64,000 bases of DNA, taken from the NCBI RefSeq assembly GCF_900112815.1, contig NZ_FOND01000014.1, forward strand, positions 62,001-126,000, written 5' to 3'. The notes under the pieces are model-generated. The model had not been told where the DNA came from and ran no database searches. It worked only from the letters and a program-made list of their open reading frames with translations. The stretch's first letter is position 1; every line of letters starts with the position of its first letter. This DNA comes from Blastococcus tunisiensis. GTDB taxonomy: Bacteria; Actinomycetota; Actinomycetes; Mycobacteriales; Geodermatophilaceae. Below are positions 33,200-43,820 of the stretch, in pieces. The position numbers and the translations under genes are program-made.

Positions 33200-34483
33200 G
33201 TGCGCACGGCGATCGGCGAGGCAGCGCCCCGCCCCACGGGCGTGGACCACCCCTCGTTCGTGCCGGCCCTCCTGCTGGCCGACTCCCTCTCCCCCGGTAC
33301 CGGCGAGCACCACCGGGTGCGCCGCTCGGTGCGGGACTGGGTCGTCGACGTCTCGCTGTTCCTGATCGCCGTCGTGGCCGGCCTGCTGGCCTTCGCCGAG
33401 GCCGCCGACCGTGCCGAGCCGCCCCCCGACGGACTGCTCCTGCTCGACCTGGTCGCCGGCTCGCTGGCCTGCCTGCTGCTCTGGGGCCGGCGGCGCTGGC
33501 CTCTGGCGATCGCCCTGGTGCTGGTCGTACCGGGCGCGTTCTCGGACATGGCCGGCTTCGCCGTGCTGATCTCGCTGTTCACCGTGGCCGTGCACCGCAC
33601 GTGGCAGCCGGTGGCCGCGGTGACGGCCGCGAACCTGGCCTCCTTCGCCGTGTACCTGCAGCTGCGCCCCGATCCGGAGCTCCCCACCGCGGCGTTCGCG
33701 GCGATCGGCGTCGTCGCGACCGCCGCCGTGGTCGCGTCCGGGATGTTCGTGCGCGCCCGGCGCCAGCTCGTCGTGTCGCTGCGCGACCGGGCCGTGCGGG
33801 CCGAGAACGAGCAGCGGCTGCGGGTGGAGCAGGCGCAGCAGCTGGAGCGCACCCGGATCGCCCGCGAGATGCACCACGTCCTGGCGCACCGCCTCTCCCT
33901 GCTGAGCATGCACGCCGGCGCGCTGGAGTTCCGGCCCGACGCCCCGGCGGCGGAGGTGGCCGCGGCGGCGGGGGTGGTCCGGGCGAGCGCCCGGCAGGCC
34001 CTGGAGGACCTGCGCGAGGTGATCGGGGTGCTGCGCGCCGCCGCCGGACCGGGTGCGGTCGAGCGGCCCCAGCCGACCCTGGGTGACCTGCCCTCCCTGG
34101 TCGAGGAGGTCCGCGGGGCCGGGCTGCGGGTGCGGGCCCGGTACGCCGTGCCCGACCTGGCGTCGGTGCCTGCCTCCACCGGGCGCGCGGCGTACCGGGT
34201 CGTCCAGGAGGCGCTGACCAACGTCCGCAAGCACGCGCCGGGAGCGGTCGCCGACGTCGTGGTCGAGGGCGCGGCGGGCAGCGGCCTGACCGTGGAGGTG
34301 CGCAACCCGCTGCCCACCGGCGCCGAGCCCGCGGGCGAGCTGCCCGGCAGCGGCACGGGCCTGGTCGGCGTTCTCGAGCGGGTCAGCCTGGCCGGCGGGA
34401 CGCTGGAGCACGGCTGGACCCCCGGGGGCGAGTTCCGCCTGCGCGCCCGGCTGCCGTGGCCGATCCCGGCGAGGACCGCATGA
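33200..34483 (+). CDS. NarL-type sensor histidine kinase (HisKA_3)
   Basis: The 427-residue kinase has an N-terminal membrane domain of about five helices with no large sensor loop, a HisKA_3 dimerisation helix with phosphoacceptor His225 in REMHHVLAHRLS, and an ATPase domain (VVQEALTNVRKHAPGA N-box, GSGTGLVGVLERV G-box). The residue after His225 is His, where the family normally has Asp. It should pair with the response regulator that follows (ATGA overlap). Divergent ABC transporter genes are its likely target. Confidence 0.92.
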   Translation: MRTAIGEAAPRPTGVDHPSFVPALLLADSLSPGTGEHHRVRRSVRDWVVDVSLFLIAVVAGLLAFAEAADRAEPPPDGLLLLDLVAGSLACLLLWGRRRWPLAIALVLVVPGAFSDMAGFAVLISLFTVAVHRTWQPVAAVTAANLASFAVYLQLRPDPELPTAAFAAIGVVATAAVVASGMFVRARRQLVVSLRDRAVRAENEQRLRVEQAQQLERTRIAREMHHVLAHRLSLLSMHAGALEFRPDAPAAEVAAAAGVVRASARQALEDLREVIGVLRAAAGPGAVERPQPTLGDLPSLVEEVRGAGLRVRARYAVPDLASVPASTGRAAYRVVQEALTNVRKHAPGAVADVVVEGAAGSGLTVEVRNPLPTGAEPAGELPGSGTGLVGVLERVSLAGGTLEHGWTPGGEFRLRARLPWPIPARTA

Positions 34484-35160
34484 GCGGTGACGCCGCGCCC
34501 GGCGACGTCCGGGTGCTCGTGGTCGACGACGACCCGCTCGTCCGCGCGGCGCTGGCGATGGTCCTCGGCGGCGCCCCCGGTCTCGCCCTGGTCGGCGAGG
34601 CGACCGACGGCGACGAGGTGCCCGCGGTCGTGGCCGCGGCCGCGCCGGACGTCGTCCTCATGGACATCCGGATGGCGCGCGTGGACGGGCTGTCGGCCAC
34701 GGAGCGGTTGCAGGCCGGCGGCGACGGGCCGCAGGTCATCGTGCTGACCACCTTCGACGCCGACGACCACGTCCTGAGCGCGCTCCGGGCGGGGGCCAGC
34801 GGCTTCCTGCTCAAGGACACCCCGCCGGCCGCGATCGTCGAGGCGATCCGCCGGGTCGCGGACGGTGAACCGATGCTCTCCCCCACCGTGACCCGCCGGC
34901 TGATGGCCCACGTCGCGGGTACGGCGGCGTCCCGGGACGACACCGGGGACCGGGCCCGGACCCTCCTGTCGCGGTTGAGCGAACGGGAGCACGAGGTGGC
35001 GCTGGCGGTCGGTCGGGGCCTGCCCAACGCCGACATCGCCGCCGAGCTCTACATGAGCGTGGCGACGGTCAAGGCGCACGTCTCCCGGCTGCTCACCAAG
35101 CTGGACGCGACGAACCGGGTGCAGGTGGCGCTGGTCGTGCACGACGCCGGAGTGGTCTGA
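34480..35160 (+). CDS. NarL/FixJ family response regulator
   Basis: The 226-residue response regulator has a receiver domain with phosphorylation site Asp62 (VLMDIRM), acidic DDD pocket near residue 17-18 and Lys in LLKD. A LuxR-type HTH follows (LSEREHEVALAVGRGLPNADIAAELYMS, TVKAHVSRLLTKL). ATG 34480 overlaps the kinase stop. It probably binds near the divergent ABC promoter, where an 18 bp palindrome is seen. Confidence 0.95.
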   Translation: MSGDAAPGDVRVLVVDDDPLVRAALAMVLGGAPGLALVGEATDGDEVPAVVAAAAPDVVLMDIRMARVDGLSATERLQAGGDGPQVIVLTTFDADDHVLSALRAGASGFLLKDTPPAAIVEAIRRVADGEPMLSPTVTRRLMAHVAGTAASRDDTGDRARTLLSRLSEREHEVALAVGRGLPNADIAAELYMSVATVKAHVSRLLTKLDATNRVQVALVVHDAGVV

Positions 35161-35217
35161 TCCGCCCGCTCCGACGCCCACGCGTGACGTCCGGCCGGCA
35201 CGGGTAGCGGGCTCCCC

Positions 35218-35403
35218 ATGACGACGGAGCGCCCCGACACCGACGAACGCGACGAGCCGGGCGGTACCCCCTCCCCCGGCCCGGCCGACCTGATCGACCG
35301 GCCGGCGACCCCCGGCGACGACGGGACGGGCGCCGTCCCCGGGGCCTACGCGGCCGACGACGCCGAGAAGGAACGCGGCAAGGACGTCAAGCCGGGCAAC
35401 TGA
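35218..35403 (+). CDS. small acidic hypothetical protein
   Basis: A 61-codon frame from ATG 35218 encodes a charged, Pro/Gly/Asp-rich, probably disordered peptide ending EKERGKDVKPGN. GC content at third positions and a nearby TAGCGG-like box support a real gene, but there is no recognised domain. It lies 57 nt after the response regulator and converges on lysE. Confidence 0.5.
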   Translation: MTTERPDTDERDEPGGTPSPGPADLIDRPATPGDDGTGAVPGAYAADDAEKERGKDVKPGN

Positions 35404-35410
35404 GCACCGG

Positions 35411-36055
35411 TCAGCGGCCGGACACCGCGACCCGCAGGCCCAGCGCCACCAGGACGGAGCCGCTGACCGCCTCCAGCCGGGTGCGGATCCGAGGACGGCG
35501 GAACCACGCCCCGGCCCGGGCGACCCCCGCGGCCAGCGCGAGGTAGAGCCCGGTCTCGATGCTGATCTGCAGCAACCCCAGCAGGGCGGTCGTGGCGAAC
35601 ACGGGCCCGTCGGCCGGCACGAACTGCGGATAGAAGGCGATCATGAAGACGGCCGCCTTCGGGTTGGCCAGCTGCACCACCAGGCCCTCACCGAACGCCG
35701 CCCACCACGACCTCCGGCCCGGCACGGCGGGCACGGTCGGCACCCGGCCAGGCTCCCGGCGCCCCCGCCACGCCGCCAGCAGCGCACGGACGCCGAGGGC
35801 CAGCAGCACGGCCGCGCCGACGACGCGGAGCACCAGGTAGGCCACCTCCGACGCGGCCACCAGGGCAGCGAGACCGGCGCCGGCGAACAGCGCCCAGAGG
35901 TAGATCCCGGCCTCCAGCCCCAGGACGGTCGGCACCGAGGCCCGCAACCCGCGCAGTGCGGCCCGCCGGAAGATCAGCGCCATCGCCGGCCCGGGCGAGG
36001 CGGAGATGAGCAGCACCGCCAGCAGGAAGGCCGGCAGCGACACCGCGAGGTCCAC
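35411..36055 (-). CDS. LysE/RhtB family amino-acid exporter
   Basis: The 214-residue protein has six transmembrane segments and the LysE/RhtB signature ISASPGPAMALIFRRAALRGLRASVPTVLGLEAG in its first 60 residues and QLANPKAAVFMIAFYPQFV near 140. It should export an amino acid or derivative. GTG 36055 lies 7 nt after a CACCAT box. It is divergent from the M50 protease gene, with an inverted repeat CGCACC-CA-GGTGCG at 36109-36122 between them. Confidence 0.92.
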   Translation of the reverse strand: MDLAVSLPAFLLAVLLISASPGPAMALIFRRAALRGLRASVPTVLGLEAGIYLWALFAGAGLAALVAASEVAYLVLRVVGAAVLLALGVRALLAAWRGRREPGRVPTVPAVPGRRSWWAAFGEGLVVQLANPKAAVFMIAFYPQFVPADGPVFATTALLGLLQISIETGLYLALAAGVARAGAWFRRPRIRTRLEAVSGSVLVALGLRVAVSGR

Positions 36056-36140
36056 GGCGGGAATGGTGGCACTCCCCTCCGCCGCCGTCGACCCGCCCAC
36101 CTCCCCGCCGCACCCAGGTGCGTGCGGTTGACTCGCCGGT

Positions 36141-36836
36141 GTGGAGGCAGTCGGCCGGTTCTGGGACGAGGTCACGGCGGTCACGCCCGACCTGCGGACG
36201 GAGCTGCTGCTCCTCGCCGCCGGCATGGCGGCGGTGCTGGTCCTCTCCCCCGTGCTGTGGCAGCGGGCCCGGCACGTGGTGACCATCGCGCACGAAGGCG
36301 CCCACGGCGTCGTCGCCCTCGCCGCCGGCCGCCGGCTGGCGGGCATCCGGCTGCACTCGGACACCTCGGGGCTGACCGTCTCGGCGGGCCGGCCGACCGG
36401 GCTCGGCATGGTGCTCACCTGCGCCGCCGGCTACACCGGGCCGGCGCTGTTCGGCCTGGGCTCCGCGGCGTTGCTGGCCGCGGGGCACGCGATCGGGCTG
36501 CTGTGGGCGCTGCTGGCCCTGCTCCTCGTGCAGATCCGCAACTGGTACGGGCTCCGGTCGGTCCTCGTCACCGGCGCCGTCGTCTTCGCCGCCACCTGGT
36601 GGCTGCCGCCCGAGGGTCAGGCGGTCTTCGCCGCCGTGGCCACCTGGTTCCTGCTCCTGGCCGCCCCGAAGACGGTGTGGGAGCTGCAGGCCAAGCGGCG
36701 CCGCCGCGGGGCGCCGGACTCCGACGCCGACCAGCTGGCCCGCCTCACCCCGTTCCCGGCGTTGCTCTGGGTCGGCGTCTTCCTGCTGGTCGACGTCGGC
36801 GCGCTCCTCCTCGGCGCCCGCTGGCTGCTCACCTGA
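36141..36836 (+). CDS. M50B family membrane metallopeptidase
   Basis: The 231-residue polytopic protein has the zinc-binding HEGAH motif (His51, Glu52, His55) inside a membrane segment and further hydrophobic helices. This matches the M50B-like peptidase family (PF13398), distant relatives of site-2 proteases. The third ligand Asp is not obvious. The substrate is unknown. Its last 8 nt overlap the end of the GH65 gene on the other strand. Confidence 0.85.
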   Translation: MEAVGRFWDEVTAVTPDLRTELLLLAAGMAAVLVLSPVLWQRARHVVTIAHEGAHGVVALAAGRRLAGIRLHSDTSGLTVSAGRPTGLGMVLTCAAGYTGPALFGLGSAALLAAGHAIGLLWALLALLLVQIRNWYGLRSVLVTGAVVFAATWWLPPEGQAVFAAVATWFLLLAAPKTVWELQAKRRRRGAPDSDADQLARLTPFPALLWVGVFLLVDVGALLLGARWLLT

Positions 36837-39237
36837 GGACGGCGGAGTCCTCCGCCGACGCATGCCGCTCGGGCCGCACTCCCGGCCGGGACCGGCGACG
36901 GGGTTCGCAGCCGACCGGCTGACGGACCGGGTCGGGCTGCGGCGCCGGCGGGATCGCCAGCACCAGGTCGCGGTGGTCGACGGTCACCTGCCGGCCGTGG
37001 TGCCGGATGTCGAGCGGTTCGCCGTCCTCCAGCCGGTAGGTGGCGTTCTCGTGCGTGACGGTCACCGTCAGCTTCCGGCCGCGGTAGACCACCCGGAACC
37101 GCATCCGGGTGATCCGCTCGGGCAGCCGGGGTCCGAAGGTCAGCTCCCCGTTGTGGTCCCGCATCCCCCCGAACCCGGCGACGGCGACGGTCCAGCCCCC
37201 GGCCAGCGACGCGATGTGCAGCCCGTGCCCGGAGTTGTGGTGCAGGTTCTGCAGGTCGGTGAGCGCCGCCTCGGCCCAGTAGTCGTAGGCCAGCTGCAGG
37301 TGCCCGGTCTCCGCGGCCACCACGGCCTGCTGGCTGGCCGACAGCGAGGAGTCCCGCGTCGTCCGCGCCTCGTAGTAGGCGAAGTTCGCGATCTTCTCCT
37401 CGAGGGTGAACGCGTCCCCGCGCAGGTGCAGCGCCATGACCAGGTCCGCCTGCTTCACCACCTGCTTCCGGTAGATCTCGAAGTAGGGGTAGTGCAGCAG
37501 CAGGGGGTAGTTCTCCTTCGGCGTGCCGGCGAAGTCCCACTCCTCGTGGTGGGTGAACGCGTCGGACTGCATGTGCACGCCGCGCTGGGTGTCGTAGGGC
37601 ACCGCCATCAGCGAGGCGGCCCGCAGCCAGACGTCGACCTCTTCGGGAGCGACGTCCAGCCGCCCGGCCACGTCGGGCTGGCGCTTCACCGCCTCGGCGG
37701 CCTCCCGCAGGTTCCGCTGCGCCATCAGGTTCGTGTAGACGTTGTTGTCCACCACCGCCGTGTACTCGTCCGGACCGGTGACCCCGTCGATGCGGAACCC
37801 GTGCTCGGCGTCGAAGTGCCCCAGCGACGCCCACAGCCGGGCGGTCTCGATCAGCAGCTCGGCACCGAAGTCGCGGTCGAAGTCCTCGTCCAGGGTGGCG
37901 TTGTGGTAGCGGACCACGGCGTCGGCGATGTCGGCGTTGATGTGGAAGGCCGCCGTCCCCGCCGGCCAGTAGCCCGAGGTCTCCTCGCCGCGGATGGTCC
38001 GCCACGGGAAGGCGGCACCCCTGCGCCCCAGTTCGCGGGCCCGCTCGCGGGCGAGGTCCAGCGTCGAGTGCCGCCACCGCAGCGCGTCGCGCACGGCGTG
38101 CGGCGCGGTGTAGGTCAGCACCGGCAGCACGTAGGTCTCGGTGTCCCAGAACGTGTGCCCGTCGTAGCCGGGTCCGGTCAGCCCCTTCGCGGGGATCGGC
38201 TGCCGCTCGGCCCGCAGCCCGGCCTGCAGGACGTGGAACATGCCGACGCGCACCGCCTGCTGCAGCTCGTCGTCGCCCTCGATCTCGACGTCGGCCTCGT
38301 CCCAGTGCTGGTCCAGCACGTCCCGCTGCTCGCGGGCCAGGCGGTCCCAGCCGGCCAGCTTTGCGGTGGCCAGCGCGGCCTCCACCTGATCCCGGAGGGC
38401 CGCGCTGGACCGGCGGGAGGACCAGCCGTAGGCGAGGAACTTGACCAGCCGCAGGCTGCCGCCCTGCGGGATCCGGGCGGCCAGGGTGTAGCGGGCCAGG
38501 TCCGCGGAGGCCTCGATGTCCTCGGTGCTGCTGTCGGGGATCTCGATGAGGTGGTCCATCCCCGCCGCCAGGCGCAGCCGGCTGCGCCGGGTCTGGTGCA
38601 CCAGCACGGCCCGCCGTCCCCGGCCCACGGCGAGCTCGGAGCGCAGCGGCTTGGCCAGCGCGGCGGCCGCCCGCGGGTCGTCGTCCTCGGTGGGTACGTC
38701 CTCGTTGGCCAGCAGGTCCGACTGCAGCGCGACGTAGAGGTCGCCGAGGTCGTCGGTCAGCTCCACCTTGTACTCGATCGCGGCGATCGAGCGCCGGGCC
38801 AGCGACACCAGCCGCGTGCTGGTGACGCGGACCGTGCGACCGCCCGGCGACCGCCACTCCGTCGACCGGCGCAGCACACCCGCCCGCAGGTCGAGCGTCC
38901 GCGTGTGGTCGATGATCTCGCCGTACTCGAGGTCCAGCGGTGAGTCCTTCACCAGCAGCCGGATCAGCTTGCCGTCGGTGACGTTGACCATCGTCTGGCC
39001 CTGCTCCGGGAAGCCGTAGCCGGCCTCCGCGTAGGGCAGCGGCCGCTCCTCGAAGAAGCCGTTGAGGTACGTGCCGGGGACGACGACCGGCTCGCCCTCC
39101 TCGAACGAGCCGCGCATCCCGATGTGGCCGTTGGTCAGGGCGAAGACGGACTCGTGCACACCGAGCGAGGCGTGGTCGAGTCCGACCTCGGTCAGCGACC
39201 AGGGCTCGATCGGGAAGGTGGCGCGTCCCTCCGTCAC
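36829..39237 (-). CDS. glycoside hydrolase family 65 (trehalose/maltose phosphorylase type)
   Basis: The 802-residue GH65 protein has the N-terminal beta-sandwich, the (alpha/alpha)6 barrel with [16 protein letters not shown], and the catalytic Glu491 in [20 protein letters not shown]-terminal beta-sheet domain and a short Arg-rich tail end it. GH65 enzymes phosphorolyse (or hydrolyse) alpha-glucosides such as trehalose, maltose or kojibiose; the phosphate-binding loop was not verified. GTG 39237 overlaps the beta-phosphoglucomutase stop (GTGA). The same pair occurs as Rv3400-Rv3401 in M. tuberculosis. Confidence 0.92.
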   Translation of the reverse strand: MTEGRATFPIEPWSLTEVGLDHASLGVHESVFALTNGHIGMRGSFEEGEPVVVPGTYLNGFFEERPLPYAEAGYGFPEQGQTMVNVTDGKLIRLLVKDSPLDLEYGEIIDHTRTLDLRAGVLRRSTEWRSPGGRTVRVTSTRLVSLARRSIAAIEYKVELTDDLGDLYVALQSDLLANEDVPTEDDDPRAAAALAKPLRSELAVGRGRRAVLVHQTRRSRLRLAAGMDHLIEIPDSSTEDIEASADLARYTLAARIPQGGSLRLVKFLAYGWSSRRSSAALRDQVEAALATAKLAGWDRLAREQRDVLDQHWDEADVEIEGDDELQQAVRVGMFHVLQAGLRAERQPIPAKGLTGPGYDGHTFWDTETYVLPVLTYTAPHAVRDALRWRHSTLDLARERARELGRRGAAFPWRTIRGEETSGYWPAGTAAFHINADIADAVVRYHNATLDEDFDRDFGAELLIETARLWASLGHFDAEHGFRIDGVTGPDEYTAVVDNNVYTNLMAQRNLREAAEAVKRQPDVAGRLDVAPEEVDVWLRAASLMAVPYDTQRGVHMQSDAFTHHEEWDFAGTPKENYPLLLHYPYFEIYRKQVVKQADLVMALHLRGDAFTLEEKIANFAYYEARTTRDSSLSASQQAVVAAETGHLQLAYDYWAEAALTDLQNLHHNSGHGLHIASLAGGWTVAVAGFGGMRDHNGELTFGPRLPERITRMRFRVVYRGRKLTVTVTHENATYRLEDGEPLDIRHHGRQVTVDHRDLVLAIPPAPQPDPVRQPVGCEPRRRSRPGVRPERHASAEDSAVLR

Positions 39238-39980
39238 GAGGACTCCCCCATCAGCTGCTCCAGGTCGGGGACCACGACGTCGGCACCGGCGGCGCGCAGC
39301 GCCTCCGCCTGCCCGACCCGGTCCACCCCGACCACGAAGCCGAAGTCCCCGGCCCGGCCGGCCTCGACCCCGGAGATGGCGTCCTCGAAGACGACGGCCT
39401 CCCGCGGCTCGAGCCCGAGCAGGCGCGCCCCCGCCAGGAACGTGTCCGGTGCGGGCTTGCCACGCAGCCCGTCCCGCGCGGCGACCAGGCCGTCCACGCG
39501 GACGTCGATCAGCCCGGCGAACCCACCGGCGGCGATCACCTTCTCCCCGTTGGCCGAGGCGGTCACCACGGCCGTGGGCATCCCGGCCTCCTTCACCGCC
39601 CGCAGGTAGCGGACCGAGCCCGGGTAGACCTCCACCCCGTGCTCGTCCAGCTCCCGCAGCACCATGTCGTTCTTGCGCGTCGCGATGGCCTGCACCGTCT
39701 CCGCCTCGAACGGGTCCCCCGGCGTGCCCTCGGGCAGCACGATCCCGCGGCTGGCGAGGAACCCGCGGACGCCGTCGGCCCGGTGCCGGCCGTCGACGTG
39801 GTCGTTGTAGTCCAGCTGGCTGAACTCGGGCTGGCCGGGTTCGTAGCGCTGGAGGAACTCGTCGAACGTGCGCTTCCAGGCGGCGAAGTGGACCGTCGCC
39901 GTCCGGGTGAGCACGCCGTCGAGGTCGAAGAGGCAGCCGCGGACGGAGTCCGGGAGGCCGAGGGGTCCGGGAGCTGGCAC
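39234..39980 (-). CDS. beta-phosphoglucomutase-type HAD hydrolase
   Basis: The 248-residue HAD protein has [14 protein letters not shown] (nucleophile Asp and general acid Asp), a cap domain, TASANGEK (motif II), [16 protein letters not shown] (motif III Lys) and [13 protein letters not shown] (motif IV). The set is that of beta-phosphoglucomutases, which convert beta-glucose-1-phosphate from a GH65 phosphorylase into glucose-6-phosphate. Position just upstream of GH65 supports this. GTG 39980 lies 7 nt after TACCGT. Confidence 0.9.
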   Translation of the reverse strand: MPAPGPLGLPDSVRGCLFDLDGVLTRTATVHFAAWKRTFDEFLQRYEPGQPEFSQLDYNDHVDGRHRADGVRGFLASRGIVLPEGTPGDPFEAETVQAIATRKNDMVLRELDEHGVEVYPGSVRYLRAVKEAGMPTAVVTASANGEKVIAAGGFAGLIDVRVDGLVAARDGLRGKPAPDTFLAGARLLGLEPREAVVFEDAISGVEAGRAGDFGFVVGVDRVGQAEALRAAGADVVVPDLEQLMGESS

Positions 39981-39987
39981 GACGGCG

Positions 39988-39993
39988 ACGGTA
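39988..39993 (-). promoter_or_regulatory. -10 box for the beta-phosphoglucomutase-GH65 operon
   Basis: TACCGT on the minus strand, 7 nt before GTG 39980. Confidence 0.55.
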
Positions 39994-40169
39994 CCGGCGC
40001 GAGAGCGCGGCCACGTGTCATGCGGGCGGCAGTCGCGTATCGGATCGTGTCCACCGTCGGGCAGCGGAGTGCCGCCCCCCTGCCTAGGGTCGACCAGGGG
40101 GCGCTCCTGCACCACCCGTCGCTCCCCTCCCGTTCCTCCCGAGCCCGTCCGAGAAGAGGAGAGCCCGCG

Positions 40170-40715
40170 ATGGCCGACCGACCCCTGTCCTATGACCCGT
40201 ACGCGCACTTGCCACAGGTCCCGGACTTCACCGTCACCAGCACCGACTGCGCCGACGGCGACGTCCTCCCCACCCCGCACGTCAGCGGCGTGATGGGCGC
40301 CGGCGGCGAGGACCGCTCCCCCCAGCTCAGCTGGTCCGGGTTCCCCGAGGGCACCCGGAGCTTCGCCGTCACCGTGTACGACCCGGACGCCCCGACGGCC
40401 AGCGGGTTCTGGCACTGGGCGGTCGCGAACATCCCCGCCTCGGTGACCGACCTGCCCGGCGGAGCCGGCGACAAGGACGCCCCCCGGCTCCCCGAGGGCG
40501 CGCTCCAGCTGCGCAACGACGCCGGCTTCCCCGGCTACGTCGGTGCGGCACCACCGGCGGGGCACGGCCCGCACCGGTACTTCGTCGTGGTGCACGCCGT
40601 GGACACCGACGCCCTCGACGTCGACGCGGACACCACGCCCGCCGTCCTGGGGTTCAACCTCTTCTTCCACACGCTGGCCCGGGCCACGATGATCGTGACC
40701 TTCGAGGAACGCTGA
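40170..40715 (+). CDS. YbhB/YbcL family (PEBP-like) protein
   Basis: The 181-residue phosphatidylethanolamine-binding-like protein has [26 protein letters not shown] (ligand pocket), [12 protein letters not shown] and the [15 protein letters not shown] motif, in family order. The cellular role of bacterial members is unclear. ATG 40170 has AGAAGAGGAGAG upstream. TAGGGT at 40085-40090 is a likely -10, giving a leader of about 70 nt. Confidence 0.92.
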   Translation: MADRPLSYDPYAHLPQVPDFTVTSTDCADGDVLPTPHVSGVMGAGGEDRSPQLSWSGFPEGTRSFAVTVYDPDAPTASGFWHWAVANIPASVTDLPGGAGDKDAPRLPEGALQLRNDAGFPGYVGAAPPAGHGPHRYFVVVHAVDTDALDVDADTTPAVLGFNLFFHTLARATMIVTFEER

Positions 40716-40804
40716 GCGCGGTCGGTTGCTCACGATGGAGCAGCGCCACACCTGATTTCCGTGAAAGCTGAATCATCTGCCGGTTCCCGGGGCATGGCAT
40801 CCCC

Positions 40805-41683
40805 ATGCCGGCGGCCGGTCCACGCACGCGACGCGAGGGGCGGCGCGCCGTGCTCGTGGTCGTCCTGCTCGCGTCGGTGCTCCTCCTGGCTGACGGCCGG
40901 GCGGTCGCCGGCGAACCGCACGCCGCCGAGCTGGTGCCGCGGGTGACGGCGGCCTATCCCCCGGTCGGCACGCTCGCCGTCGCGGTCGCCCGGCAGCAGG
41001 TGCCCGGGTCCGGGCTGTCGCTGCGGGCGGCGGAGGCGCGGGCGGCACGGGTGGCGGCCGCCGCGGCCGGGAACGCCGCGGCCGGCCGCTCCTTCCCGAC
41101 GGCCTCCATGGTCAAGCTGTTCGTGGCCGAGGACGTCCTGCACCGGGCCCGCACCGGACGGCTCGTCCTCCGACCCGACGATCCCGCCCTGCTCGAGGAC
41201 ATGATCCGCCGGTCCGACGACCCGGCCGCCTCGACGCTGTGGGTGCGCTACGACGGAGCCCGGATGGTGGTCGACGTCGCCCGCCGCTACGGGCTCGAGG
41301 GCACCGCTCCCCCGGACGTCCCCGGCCAGTGGGGGCAGGCGCTGACCACCGCGCAGGACCTCGCCCGGTTCCTGTCGCTGCTGCCGGTGGTGGCCCATCC
41401 CGACGACGCGGCCTCGATACTGGCCTGGATGCGGGCCGCGACGCCGCTGGCCGCGGACGGTTTCGACCAGCGGTTCGGGCTGTTCGGGACCGCACCCTCC
41501 GGGACGGCGGTGAAGCAGGGCTGGATGTGCTGCGTGGGCGGCAGCCGGCACCTGCACTCGGTGGGCGTGATCGGGTCACGCGTGGTGGTGCTGCTGAGCG
41601 AGGTGCCGCGCAGCACCGGCTACGCCGCCGCCCGGGCCGCGCTCACCTCCGCGGCGGCGGCGATCCCGCCCCCGCCTCCCTGA
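40805..41683 (+). CDS. secreted serine hydrolase, class A beta-lactamase-like fold
   Basis: The 292-residue protein has a signal peptide or membrane anchor (about residues 14-36) and a penicillin-binding fold with SMVK (Ser101, Lys104), SDD (137-139, the SDN-equivalent) and VKQGWMC as the KxG box. The class A Glu166 region was not identified, so activity on beta-lactams is doubtful; a transpeptidase-like or regulatory hydrolase is as likely. It contains a Cys-Cys pair just after the KxG box. ATG 40805 is used. Confidence 0.8.
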   Translation: MPAAGPRTRREGRRAVLVVVLLASVLLLADGRAVAGEPHAAELVPRVTAAYPPVGTLAVAVARQQVPGSGLSLRAAEARAARVAAAAAGNAAAGRSFPTASMVKLFVAEDVLHRARTGRLVLRPDDPALLEDMIRRSDDPAASTLWVRYDGARMVVDVARRYGLEGTAPPDVPGQWGQALTTAQDLARFLSLLPVVAHPDDAASILAWMRAATPLAADGFDQRFGLFGTAPSGTAVKQGWMCCVGGSRHLHSVGVIGSRVVVLLSEVPRSTGYAAARAALTSAAAAIPPPPP

Positions 41684-41718
41684 GGCGCATCCCAGCAGCG
41701 CGTCGGCCGAGGCGGATC

Positions 41719-42531
41719 TCAGCAGGGCGGGCGCAGGTCGGCCACCGCCGAGGTGGCCAGGCGGGCGAACCCCACCCGCTCGTAGACCCGGGCGACGTCG
41801 TCGTCGCCGGCGGCGAGGAAGACCATGTCGGCCGTCTCGGTCGCGTGCGCGACCAGGGCCGACGCCACGCCCGCCCCGACGCCGCGACCGCGCAGCCGCG
41901 GGTGGGTCGCCACGCCGACGACCTCGCTGACCTCCGTGCCACCGATGTCGACCGGCTGGTGCGTGCCGACCGCGACCGGCTCGCCGTGGTCCACCGCCAC
42001 CATCATCACGGTGCGGCCGGAGGCGATGCGCTCGCGCAGCACCTCGGTGCGCGCGCGGGCCTCGTCGGAGGAGTCCAGGGGGACGTCGCCGACGTCGGCC
42101 GGGCCGCCCGGGTGGGCGAAGGCCGTGGCCGCCACCAGCTGGTACCGGGCCAGCTCCGGGTCGTCGGCACCGACGACGTAGAGGCGCAGCCCCACGGGCA
42201 GCAGCAGCTCCACCGGGTCGACGGCGACCAGCAGCGGCAGCTCCTCGACCGTCAGCCCGGCCGCCCGGGCGGCGGCGGTGGTCTCCGGGGAGCGTTCCGG
42301 CACCCACTCCAGCGCGGCGGGCAGCCCGGACTCCTCCTGCAGGGCCACCGTCGCGCGCACGTCGTCGGCGGTCACCGGACCGGCCCCCGCGCGGGGGTGA
42401 GCGGGATAGGGCCAGGCCGGGTCGCCGATCGGCACGTCGAGGCCGCCCACGGAGCGGATCCGCGCGTCCGGGAGCGGGGCGGCGGCGACGTAGCGCTCGA
42501 TGCACTCGAGCAGCCCCGGGCGGGTGGGCAC
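41719..42531 (-). CDS. GNAT family N-acetyltransferase
   Basis: The 270-residue protein has a poorly conserved N-terminal half and a C-terminal GNAT domain with [24 protein letters not shown] (acetyl-CoA loop R-x-x-G-x-G) and [12 protein letters not shown]. The substrate is unknown. GTG 42531 lies 6 nt after TAGGGT, so the message is probably leaderless. It is divergent from coaA with a gap of about 120 bp. Confidence 0.9.
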   Translation of the reverse strand: MPTRPGLLECIERYVAAAPLPDARIRSVGGLDVPIGDPAWPYPAHPRAGAGPVTADDVRATVALQEESGLPAALEWVPERSPETTAAARAAGLTVEELPLLVAVDPVELLLPVGLRLYVVGADDPELARYQLVAATAFAHPGGPADVGDVPLDSSDEARARTEVLRERIASGRTVMMVAVDHGEPVAVGTHQPVDIGGTEVSEVVGVATHPRLRGRGVGAGVASALVAHATETADMVFLAAGDDDVARVYERVGFARLATSAVADLRPPC

Positions 42532-42537
42532 ACGCGC

Positions 42538-42543
42538 ACCCTA
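42538..42543 (-). promoter_or_regulatory. -10 box for the GNAT gene at 42531, leaderless
   Basis: TAGGGT on the minus strand, 6 nt before GTG 42531. Confidence 0.6.
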
Positions 42544-42654
42544 GACGCGCGCCGGCACCGCGTCCGCTCCGTCCCCCCTCGCGGTGCCGCTCTCCCACCC
42601 GGGCGGGTGACCCGGACGTTCGCCACCGGACGCCCGGACGGCACGATGGGCCCC

Positions 42655-43608
42655 GTGACGGTCGGTGCACGCGGCTCCATCTCGCCCTACGCGGTCTTCG
42701 ACCGCGCGTCGTGGCGAGCCCTGGCCGCGGGGTCACGGCTGCCGCTGGACGAGGCCGAGCTCCGCGAGCTGGCCACGCTCGGCGACCGGATCGACCTGGA
42801 CGAGGTGGCCACGGTCTACCTGCCGCTGGCCGAGCTGCTGGACCTGCACGTGACCGCCAGCCAGCGGCTCTGGGCCGCCCAGAGCGACTTCCTGGGCAAC
42901 AGCACGGCCAAGGTGCCGTTCGTCATCGCCGTCGCCGGCAGCGTCGCGGTCGGCAAGAGCACGACGTCCCGCCTGCTGCAGCGCCTCCTGGCCGCCGCCC
43001 CCGGCTCCCCCCGCGTCGACCTGGTCACCACCGACGGCTTCCTGCACCCCAACGCGGTGCTGGAGTCCCGTGGCCTGCTGGGCCGCAAGGGCTTCCCGGA
43101 GAGCTACGACCGCCGGGCACTGGTCCGGTTCCTGGCCGACGTGAAGTCCGGCCGCGAGGAGGTCTCCGCCCCGGTCTACGACCACCAGTCCTACGACGTC
43201 GTCCCCGGCGCCCGGCAGGTGGTGGACCGGCCCGACGTCCTGGTGCTCGAGGGGCTCAACGTCCTGCAGGCCGGTGGCCGGGCCGACGGGACGGCGCCCC
43301 CCGTGTTCCTCTCCGACTTCTTCGACTTCTCCGTCTACGTCGACGCGGCCGAGGCCGACATCCAGCGGTGGTACGTCGAGCGGTTCCTGGCGCTGCGGCG
43401 CACGGCGTTCCGGGACACCACGGCGTACTTCCACCGCTTCGCCGACCTCACCGACGACCAGGCCCGGGAGACGGCCCTGGGCATCTGGTCGGCGGTCAAC
43501 GGCCCCAACCTGCGCACCAACATCGCCCCCACCCGTTCGCGGGCACGGCTGGTGCTGCAGAAGGCCGCCGACCACTCCGTGCGGCGGGTGCTGCTCCGCA
43601 AGCTCTGA
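42655..43608 (+). CDS. coaA: type I pantothenate kinase
   Basis: The 317-residue CoaA phosphorylates pantothenate, the first step of CoA synthesis. The P-loop GSVAVGKST (about 99-107), [28 protein letters not shown] and [11 protein letters not shown] are diagnostic. The C-terminal [19 protein letters not shown] is also conserved. GTG 42655 is chosen; ATG 42646 is in frame 9 nt upstream but overlaps a CACGAT -10-like box. Confidence 0.95.
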   Translation: MTVGARGSISPYAVFDRASWRALAAGSRLPLDEAELRELATLGDRIDLDEVATVYLPLAELLDLHVTASQRLWAAQSDFLGNSTAKVPFVIAVAGSVAVGKSTTSRLLQRLLAAAPGSPRVDLVTTDGFLHPNAVLESRGLLGRKGFPESYDRRALVRFLADVKSGREEVSAPVYDHQSYDVVPGARQVVDRPDVLVLEGLNVLQAGGRADGTAPPVFLSDFFDFSVYVDAAEADIQRWYVERFLALRRTAFRDTTAYFHRFADLTDDQARETALGIWSAVNGPNLRTNIAPTRSRARLVLQKAADHSVRRVLLRKL

Positions 43609-43820
43609 CCGCGGCGCCGGCGGACGCGCCGCCGACCTGCGCGTTCGCACCCGGGCGTCGGAGGCGTTGGCACTACCTGCCGACTCCTTGGAGTGATTCG
43701 GTGACCCAGCTCACGCCCGGCGGCTTCAGTCGGGGCGCACACTTGCCGAATCCAGTGACTAGACGAACACGGTGCGTAGTTCCGGGCCGTGTCGTGGATG
43801 CCGAACGAAGAGAGACCGCC

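Noticed and set aside
36862-38943. Plus-strand frame of 693 codons opposite GH65
   Set aside because: It is the codon-composition shadow of the GH65 gene; no start signal or recognisable family.
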